DNA of 6,774 bases. Source: Acidocella sp. GTDB taxonomy: Bacteria; Pseudomonadota; Alphaproteobacteria; Acetobacterales; Acetobacteraceae. Below the pieces are notes generated by a model. It saw only the letters and a list, made by a program, of their open reading frames with translations. It did not search any database and had not been told where the DNA came from. This document shows, in pieces, positions 1 through 6,774 of the stretch. The DNA is taken from NCBI GenBank assembly GCA_028687415.1, contig JAQUAC010000122.1, positions 1 to 6,774 on the forward strand, read 5' to 3'. Each line of letters begins with the position of its first letter. Positions within the stretch are counted from its first letter, which is position 1. Both the position numbers and the translations under genes were made by a program.

Positions 1-1
1 T

Positions 2-3019
<3,018 letters not shown>

Positions 3020-3084
3020 AGGCGTTTGCCCCGGCGGGTTGATCCTGGCCTGGGGCGAGACCAAGCTGGACAAAAGGCTTCACC

Positions 3085-3088
3085 GGAG
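3085..3088 (+). promoter_or_regulatory. Shine-Dalgarno candidate deciding the NRAMP-like start
   Basis: GGAG lies 12 bases before the ATG at 3101 and touches the ATG at 3089. The spacing is somewhat long for 3101 but impossible for 3089, which is why 3101 is preferred. The residues gained by the upstream starts (a Pro/Arg/Gly-rich stretch) do not look like part of an NRAMP protein. Confidence 0.45.
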
Positions 3089-3100
3089 ATGAAACGCCCA

Positions 3101-4402
3101 ATGACACAGAACGCCCCCGCCGCGCCTGCTCAAGCGGAGCGCTCACTCTGGGCTCGGCTGAAGCATCCGCTCTCGCTCATCGGGCCGGGGCTGATTACGG
3201 GCGTGGCGGATGACGACCCCAGCGGCATTGCCACCTACTCCCAGGCCGGAGCGCAGTTCGGGCTCAACATGCTCTGGACCATGCCGCTGGCGTTTCCGCT
3301 CATGTCGGCCATCCAGTGCATGTGCGCGCAGCTTGGGCGCGTAACCGGGCGGGGGCTGGCGGCCAATATGCGGGCAGCATTTCCGCGCCCGCTGGTGCTG
3401 GCCATGGTGGCGCTGCTGCTCATTGCCAACACGCTCAACATCGCGGCGGATGAGGCCGCCATGGGCGCTACCGCCGGGATGGTTACCGGGGTGGACCGGC
3501 ATATCATGACGGTGGGTTTCGTGATTCTCACGTTACTGCTGCAGATTTTCGTGCCGTATCATCGTTATGTGTATTTTCTGAAATGGCTCACCTTCTCGCT
3601 GCTGGCCTATGCCTTGGTGCTGTTCACCGTGCATGTGCCCTGGGGGCAGGTGGTGCTGCGCACGCTGGTGCCGCAATTCACCCCCAACGCGCAGGCCGCC
3701 ACCATGGTGGTGGGTGTGTTCGGCACCACTATCAGCCCGTATCTGTTTTTCTGGCAGGCCTCCGAGGAGGTGGAGGACATGAATAAGGATGGCGGAAGTC
3801 CGCTGCTGCGCGCCGATGCCATCACCGCAGCCACCGAGTTGCGGCGCATACGCTGGGATACGTGGAGCGGCATGTTTTACTCTAACATCACCGCCTTCTG
3901 CATCATTTTGGCTACGGCGGTGACGCTGCATGTTGCTGGCATCACGGATATTGAGACCGCCGCGCAAGCCGCCAGCGCGCTGCGGCCGCTGGCGGGGCCG
4001 TTCGCTTATCTGCTCTTTGCGCTCGGCATTATCGGGGTGGGGTTGATCGGCGTGCCGGTACTGGCGGGCTCCGGCGGTTATGCCATGGCGGAAGTCATGG
4101 GCTGGCGCTGGGGGCTGGAGCGGAAGGTGGCGGAGGCGCGCGGGTTTTACACTGTCATCGCGGTGAGTGTGCTACTGGCCGTGGCCATTCAGTATTCGCC
4201 CATCAACCCAATGAAGGCGCTGTTCTGGAGTGCTGTCATCAACGGCGTCGTCGCGGTGCCGCTGATGGCGATGCTCATCATTCTGGTCTCCAGCAAATCG
4301 GTCATGGGCGCGCATAAATCCAGCAGGGTCTTGATCGTGCTGGGTTGGATCACGACCTTGCTGATGGGCGGCGCGGCGGTGGGTATGTTCATCTCCGGCT
4401 AG
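3101..4402 (+). CDS. NRAMP-superfamily (SLC11-like) divalent metal transporter with non-canonical metal-site motifs
   Basis: Predicted polytopic inner-membrane transporter of 433 residues with about 11 hydrophobic segments, matching the NRAMP fold length. The N-terminal half carries the family hallmark GPGLITGVADDDPSG-IATYSQAGA (28-51), which lines up with the TM1 region of MntH-type proteins. The canonical TM1 motif DPGN is here D39-P40-S41-G42, and the canonical TM6 motif MPH is S212-P213-Y214 (within GTTISPYLFFWQ). Two of the three usual side-chain metal ligands (Asn and Met) are therefore absent while the Asp is kept. An acidic patch ASEEVEDM (220-227) follows TM6. Family membership is clear, but the transported ion is not: this should not be called a manganese transporter on homology alone. 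The start is uncertain among ATG 3101 (preferred, GGAG 12 bases upstream), ATG 3089 (GGAG directly adjacent, too close) and TTG 3026 (no ribosome site). The dehydrogenase gene follows after 18 bases. No manganese riboswitch or clear metalloregulator operator is visible upstream. Confidence 0.88.
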   Translation: MTQNAPAAPAQAERSLWARLKHPLSLIGPGLITGVADDDPSGIATYSQAGAQFGLNMLWTMPLAFPLMSAIQCMCAQLGRVTGRGLAANMRAAFPRPLVLAMVALLLIANTLNIAADEAAMGATAGMVTGVDRHIMTVGFVILTLLLQIFVPYHRYVYFLKWLTFSLLAYALVLFTVHVPWGQVVLRTLVPQFTPNAQAATMVVGVFGTTISPYLFFWQASEEVEDMNKDGGSPLLRADAITAATELRRIRWDTWSGMFYSNITAFCIILATAVTLHVAGITDIETAAQAASALRPLAGPFAYLLFALGIIGVGLIGVPVLAGSGGYAMAEVMGWRWGLERKVAEARGFYTVIAVSVLLAVAIQYSPINPMKALFWSAVINGVVAVPLMAMLIILVSSKSVMGAHKSSRVLIVLGWITTLLMGGAAVGMFISG

Positions 4403-4406
4403 CCAC

Positions 4407-4411
4407 GGGAG
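4407..4411 (+). promoter_or_regulatory. Shine-Dalgarno site of the SDR gene
   Basis: GGGAG with a nine-base spacer to the ATG at 4421, inside the 18-base gap after the transporter stop. It supports independent translation initiation of the dehydrogenase on a shared transcript. A second purine run (AAGGA, 4416-4420) touches the ATG and is too close to serve. Confidence 0.6.
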
Positions 4412-4420
4412 ACACAAGGA

Positions 4421-5209
4421 ATGGATTTAGGTCTTAACGGCAAACTGGCGCTGGTGACGGGCAGCACGGCGGGCATTGGCCATGCCATAGCCGCCACCTT
4501 GGCTAAGGAGGGCGCGCGGGTCATCATCACCGGCCGTAAGCAGGCGGCGGTGGACACTGCGGTGGCGGCGCTGAAGGCCGAGGGCGCGGATGTGCTGGGC
4601 TTCGCGGGAGACCTTGCCGACGCGGCCACGGCGGAGGCGCTGGCCAAGGCGCATCCGGGCGTGGAAATTCTGGTGAACAATCTGGGCATCTATGAGCCGA
4701 AAGCCTTTGAGGATATCCCCGACGAGGATTGGCGGCGGTTCTTCGAAGTCAACGTGCTGAGCGGCATCCGCCTCTCGCGCCTGTATCTGCCGGCCATGAA
4801 GGCGGCGAACTGGGGGCGGATCATTTTTATTTCCAGCGAGAGCGGATTCCAGATCCCGGCCGAGATGATCCATTACGGCGTGACCAAGAGCGCGCAGGTG
4901 GCGGTGGCGCGCGGGCTGGCGGAGGAAGTGGCGGGCACTGGCATCACCGTGAACAGCGTGCTGCCTGGGCCGACGAAATCGCGTGGTGTTGACGAGTTCG
5001 TCGGCGCGCTGGCCAAGGAGGAGGGCGTGTCTTTCGAGGAGTTCGAGAAGAGATTCTTCACCGAAATCCGCCCCACCTCGCTGATCAAGCGCTTCGCCAG
5101 TACGGAGGAAGTGGCGAGCTTGGTGGCTTACGTTGCCAGCCCGCTTGCCTCGGCCACCACCGGGGCAGCGTTGCGGGTGGAAGGCGGTATTATTAAAAGC
5201 GCGTTCTGA
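4421..5209 (+). CDS. Classical short-chain dehydrogenase/reductase (SDR), substrate unknown
   Basis: A 262-residue soluble NAD(P)(H)-dependent oxidoreductase of the classical SDR family. The Rossmann signature TGSTAGIG is at 13-20, and an Arg after the second strand (TGR, 37-39) favours NADPH. D64 lies in the adenine-contact strand. NNLG (86-89) replaces the usual NNAG. The catalytic tetrad is complete: N111, S139, Y152 and K156 (YGVTK). The cofactor-side PG motif is at 182-183, and the C-terminus ends in the typical EGG segment. Length fits the family. The start is supported by GGGAG at 4407-4411, nine bases upstream of the ATG. The gene begins 18 bases after the transporter stop, so co-transcription is likely. 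The substrate cannot be read from the sequence; the fatty-acid reductase FabG is a relative, but nothing in the context points to fatty-acid synthesis. Confidence 0.95.
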   Translation: MDLGLNGKLALVTGSTAGIGHAIAATLAKEGARVIITGRKQAAVDTAVAALKAEGADVLGFAGDLADAATAEALAKAHPGVEILVNNLGIYEPKAFEDIPDEDWRRFFEVNVLSGIRLSRLYLPAMKAANWGRIIFISSESGFQIPAEMIHYGVTKSAQVAVARGLAEEVAGTGITVNSVLPGPTKSRGVDEFVGALAKEEGVSFEEFEKRFFTEIRPTSLIKRFASTEEVASLVAYVASPLASATTGAALRVEGGIIKSAF

Positions 5210-5494
5210 TTAGAGCGACTTCCAGAATTCAACGGTGCAGCTGATCGGCGTCGGCGTGTTGGGGTGGTTGTTGGCCTCCACATCCGCCGCGCCCTGCCCG
5301 GTGGCGCCAGCTTGGCCGATGGTGTTGATGACGCCATAAATAGGCCCGGAATTACCCCCGGCGATGGATGACGCTGTTTTCGAGACTTTGTATTTCTCCA
5401 GCGCCTGGCAGGCATTGGTGCTGCCCCCCATGATCATGGGCACGGCAAAAAACGCCACGATCAAGATGGCGACTGCGGCTAATATTATTTTCAT
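5210..5494 (-). CDS. Small exported or membrane-anchored protein of unknown function
   Basis: A 94-residue protein that I do not recognise. The N-terminus MKIILAAVAILIVAFFAVPM is a short basic start followed by a hydrophobic run to about residue 22, which fits a signal peptide or signal anchor. A cut near residue 28 (STNA before C29) is possible, but the sequence is not a good lipobox. The remaining 65 or so residues are rich in Gly, Ala, Thr and Asn and would face the periplasm. They contain just two cysteines, C29 and C86, one near each end, which could form a disulfide. No type IV prepilin motif is present. The ATG start has AGGA (5503-5506) with an eight-base spacer. The gene lies downstream of the probable operon terminator on the same strand, so it probably has its own promoter, though I cannot see a convincing one. 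Its TAA is immediately next to the SDR stop on the other strand. Confidence 0.75.
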   Translation of the reverse strand: MKIILAAVAILIVAFFAVPMIMGGSTNACQALEKYKVSKTASSIAGGNSGPIYGVINTIGQAGATGQGAADVEANNHPNTPTPISCTVEFWKSL

Positions 5495-5606
5495 GGCTTA
5501 AATCCTATGGTTTTTGAATGCCGCTCCCGGCCCCCACGTATAGTGAGATGGCGCGGTGCCAGAGGAAGCGCAAATGAAATAATGTTAAATGCCGAGCCGC
5601 GCGGGC
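5495..5606. other. Intergenic region between the SMR gene and the small exported-protein gene
   Basis: These 112 bases hold the terminator-like hairpin arm and T-rich stretch at the SMR end and the ribosome site of the small gene at the other end. The middle (about 5510-5570) shows a TATACG hexamer on the minus strand but no well-spaced -35 partner, so I do not call a promoter. Confidence 0.5.
5503..5506 (-). promoter_or_regulatory. Shine-Dalgarno site of the small exported protein
   Basis: AGGA on the minus strand with an eight-base spacer to the ATG at 5494. It is the main non-homology support that the small gene is real. Confidence 0.55.
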
Positions 5607-5611
5607 TCAGC
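5572..5611 (-). terminator. Probable intrinsic terminator of the ccm-SDHAF4-SMR operon
   Basis: On the minus strand GCTGAGCC (5611-5604), loop CGCGC and GGCTCGGC (5598-5591) form an eight-pair stem. It is followed by a 19-base stretch (5590-5572) of which 11 bases are T. The stem overlaps the TGA of the SMR gene (5609-5607). In minus-strand RNA the third pair is a G-U wobble; in plus-strand RNA the same position would be a C-A mismatch, so the structure is better on the minus strand. The T tract is broken by A and C, so termination may be partial. Confidence 0.5.
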
Positions 5612-5936
5612 GTACCGCCATTTTCGAGAACAAATTCAACATGATGACCCCGGCCATGATGAGCGCGACACCGACCAGCCCCGGCAGGTCCACCGCCTGA
5701 CGGTAGTAATAATACCCAACCGCAACGATAAGCACCATGCCGATGCCGCACCACAACGCATAAGCCGGCCCCAGCGGAATGCTGCGCACGGCGATGGAGA
5801 GGCAATAAAAGCTGAGGCAATAGCCCAGAATCACGATGACCGAAGGCAGCGGGCGCGTGAAGCCGTTACAGGTCTTGAGGGCTGAGGTCACGGTAACCTC
5901 AGCAAAAATCGCCACCAGCAGGAATACGTACGGCAC
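5607..5936 (-). CDS. EmrE/Qac-type small multidrug resistance (SMR) transporter
   Basis: A 109-residue four-helix inner-membrane protein of the SMR family, which works as a dimer and exchanges protons for hydrophobic or quaternary ammonium cations. The membrane-embedded essential glutamate is E13 (IFAEVTVTSALK). Positions equivalent to EmrE Y40, Y60 and W63 are Y39, Y59 and W62 (GPAYALWCGIGMVLI). DLPGLVGVALIMAGVIMLNLFS matches the dimerising fourth helix (about 83-104). The AYALWCG segment resembles the EmrE/Qac branch more than the guanidinium-exporting Gdx/SugE branch, so toxic-cation export is favoured, but the substrate is not proven. The start is GTG; no longer start is possible because an in-frame TGA directly precedes it, and this start aligns with EmrE (MNPYIY versus MPYVF). 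That TGA is the stop of the preceding SDHAF4-like gene, implying translational coupling. Confidence 0.93.
   Translation of the reverse strand: MPYVFLLVAIFAEVTVTSALKTCNGFTRPLPSVIVILGYCLSFYCLSIAVRSIPLGPAYALWCGIGMVLIVAVGYYYYRQAVDLPGLVGVALIMAGVIMLNLFSKMAVR
5881..5903. repeat. Perfect 8-bp inverted repeat inside the SMR gene
   Basis: GCTGAGGT (5881-5888) and ACCTCAGC (5896-5903) are perfect reverse complements separated by seven bases. The repeat lies about 33 bases into the SMR reading frame and covers the codons for A12 to A19, including the essential E13. It could fold in the mRNA shortly after the GTG start. One such stem is expected by chance in a window this size, so its function is doubtful. 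Confidence 0.4.
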
Positions 5937-6086
5937 TCAGAAATCCGTGCAGCGGCCGTTTTTCTCCCAATCGCCATAGCGGGTGGGCTCGGGGCCTTTT
6001 GGTCCGCCGATTTCGCGCGGCATTTTCACGGGTTCGGGCTTCTGCGTTACTGGCTGGGTCTTGGGCTCTTCAGGGGTCTTTTCCAT
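5937..6086 (-). CDS. DUF1674 / SDHAF4-like succinate dehydrogenase assembly factor
   Basis: A 49-residue cytoplasmic protein. Mitochondrial SDHAF4 (Sdh8) binds the flavinylated SdhA subunit and promotes its joining with SdhB; the bacterial DUF1674 proteins are its homologues. The first 22 or so residues are a charged, Pro/Lys/Glu-rich, probably disordered tail. The C-terminal half carries the family signature, EIGGPKGPEPTRYGDW (25-40) followed by GRCTDF (44-49), ending exactly where the family usually ends. The ATG at 6086 lies 25 bases after the ccmI stop and has only a weak purine-rich ribosome site (GTGGGCGG). The TGA (5939-5937) directly abuts the GTG of the SMR gene with no base between them. 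The position after ccmI suggests a respiratory-chain biogenesis operon. The motif match is strong despite the short length. Confidence 0.9.
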   Translation of the reverse strand: MEKTPEEPKTQPVTQKPEPVKMPREIGGPKGPEPTRYGDWEKNGRCTDF

Positions 6087-6111
6087 GCCGCCCACTGTAA
6101 GCGATTTGCGT

Positions 6112-6738
6112 TTATTGTGAAGCCGCCGCCTGCGCCTGAGCTATGCGCTGCACATCCAGCGGTCGCCAGGAGGCATCGGCGGGCGCATGAGCCAGGGATT
6201 GCTGGAACAGCGCCAGGGCCTCGGGCGTGATCGTCCCGGCCCGTTCGGAGAGCGCTTCCGCCAGATATGCCTGAGCCTGGCTGGCGTTCGGGGAAGCGGG
6301 GTCAACGGTGGCGAGATGCGTGCGCAGCAGGATGATGAAGCGGTCCAGCTTCGCGGTCTCCGCCGCCTGCTTGGCCATGAGCTGCGCGTGCGGTTCGGAG
6401 GGCATGGTGGGCGTGCTGCCGGGCAGATACAGCCCGAAAGCCATGATCGGCAGAATGATGATGGTGGCGATGAGCAGCAGCTTCGCGTTGCCGTCCAGCA
6501 CAGGGGTGGTGAACTGGTCGGCGGTGAGCAGGCGGCGCTCCACCTCCAGCTTTGCAGCCTTATACTCGGTCTCGCCGATGCGGGCATCGTCGAGGTCTCG
6601 CTGCAACTCGGTGAGCTGGGCGCGGTGCAGTGCCATGGCGGCCTCGCGCCGGTTCTGCACGTGCTTGGGGGTTCGGAAGGCGAAAGCCAGAGGCAGCGTC
6701 AGAGCCAGGATCAGGCCCAGCATGGCAAGGAGGATCAT
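6112..6738 (-). CDS. ccmI: Cytochrome c biogenesis protein CcmI (CycH), short form
   Basis: CcmI is an inner-membrane protein that holds apocytochrome c and hands it to the haem-ligation complex CcmF-CcmH in System I cytochrome c maturation. This 208-residue protein shows the expected N-terminal layout: TM1 (about 2-21), a charged cytoplasmic helix with the family motif HRAQLTELQRDL...GETEYKAAKLEVERRLL (38-71), and TM2 (about 86-105, ending FGLYLPG). The periplasmic part (106-208) is only about 100 residues, with an Ala-rich helical stretch suggesting at most one or two TPR-like repeats, whereas longer CcmI proteins carry an extended TPR domain. The gene therefore looks like a short but intact form: no frameshift is evident and the TAA is clean. 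The ATG overlaps the stop of the upstream ccmH by ATGA, a typical coupled arrangement. Confidence 0.9.
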   Translation of the reverse strand: MILLAMLGLILALTLPLAFAFRTPKHVQNRREAAMALHRAQLTELQRDLDDARIGETEYKAAKLEVERRLLTADQFTTPVLDGNAKLLLIATIIILPIMAFGLYLPGSTPTMPSEPHAQLMAKQAAETAKLDRFIILLRTHLATVDPASPNASQAQAYLAEALSERAGTITPEALALFQQSLAHAPADASWRPLDVQRIAQAQAAASQ

Positions 6739-6774
6739 TCTTTGAGCAACTCATCCAGCCGGGTGCGCTCGGCT
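6735..6774 (-). CDS. ccmH: C-terminal end of CcmH/CycL, cut by window edge
   Basis: The last 12 codons read AERTRLDELLKE and end in TGA (6737-6735), overlapping the ccmI start by four bases. The sequence resembles the usual C-terminal tail of CcmH/CycL, the periplasm-facing thiol-disulfide protein that reduces apocytochrome c. The identification rests mainly on position directly before ccmI and on this short tail; the CxxC domain is outside the window. Confidence 0.7.
   Translation of the reverse strand, partial: AERTRLDELLKE

Noticed and set aside
3026..3100. N-terminal extension of the NRAMP-like protein from TTG 3026
   Set aside because: No ribosome site, starts six bases after the mfd stop, and the added residues are Pro/Gly/Arg-rich and unlike the family.
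3020..3100. Possible metal riboswitch or metalloregulator site upstream of the NRAMP-like gene
   Set aside because: The 81-base leader is too short for a yybP-ykoY type aptamer, and I see no clear dyad operator.
3533..3967. Minus-strand open frame inside the NRAMP-like gene
   Set aside because: His/Gly/Gln-rich composition is the antisense shadow of membrane-protein codons; no ribosome site or family signature.
4397..4404. Palindrome GGCTAGCC across the transporter stop codon
   Set aside because: An isolated 8-base palindrome is common by chance and has no loop or companion site.
4427..4873. Minus-strand open frame inside the SDR gene
   Set aside because: Arg/His-rich shadow translation opposite a complete SDR with all catalytic residues.
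5204..5227. Inverted repeat TTCTG/CAGAA at the convergent gene ends as a bidirectional terminator
   Set aside because: Only five pairs with a 14-base loop and no adjacent T run on the plus strand; too weak to call.
5589..5885. Plus-strand open frame opposite the SMR gene
   Set aside because: Its translation is His/Arg/Asp-rich and featureless, while the opposite strand matches EmrE throughout.
6308..6745. Plus-strand open frame opposite ccmI
   Set aside because: The minus-strand frame has the CcmI motif, two membrane segments and a coupled start; the plus frame has no recognisable feature.

Overview
This is an ordinary-looking stretch of chromosome from a GC-rich proteobacterium, most likely an alphaproteobacterium. 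The evidence is a DUF1674/SDHAF4-type succinate dehydrogenase assembly factor next to System I cytochrome c maturation genes (ccmH-ccmI), together with the strong G/C third-position bias. An acetic-acid-bacteria/Rhodospirillales-like host is possible, but that is a guess. I see no transposase, integrase, tRNA, rRNA, CRISPR array or phage gene.

Left part, + strand: the window opens inside mfd (transcription-repair coupling factor, N-terminus cut off), which runs to 3019. After an 82-base gap follows an NRAMP-superfamily transporter (best start 3101, end 4402). Its metal-binding motifs in transmembrane helices 1 and 6 are not the canonical ones. Eighteen bases later comes a classical short-chain dehydrogenase/reductase (4421-5209). 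The transporter and dehydrogenase are close enough to share a transcript. Mfd may be read through into them, but the sequence does not show whether it is.

Right part, - strand, reading right to left: the last codons of ccmH/cycL (edge of window) overlap ccmI (6738-6112) by ATGA. Next comes a 49-residue SDHAF4-like gene (6086-5937), easily missed because of its size. Its TGA stop directly abuts the GTG start of an EmrE-type small multidrug resistance transporter (5936-5607). A hairpin followed by a T-rich stretch (5611-5572) probably ends this operon. A separate small gene (5494-5210) encodes an exported or membrane-anchored protein of unknown function; its stop codon directly abuts the stop of the dehydrogenase gene, so the two strands converge with no spacer.

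Working together: the - strand cluster looks like a respiratory-chain biogenesis unit (haem delivery to apocytochrome c, succinate dehydrogenase assembly) with a drug/cation exporter translated as its last cistron. The + strand genes are DNA repair, a probable divalent-metal transporter and an oxidoreductase with no evident common pathway. I found no convincing new biological system. The points most worth following up are the altered metal site of the NRAMP-like protein, the unannotated-size SDHAF4 gene and its stop/start junction, and the orphan exported protein.
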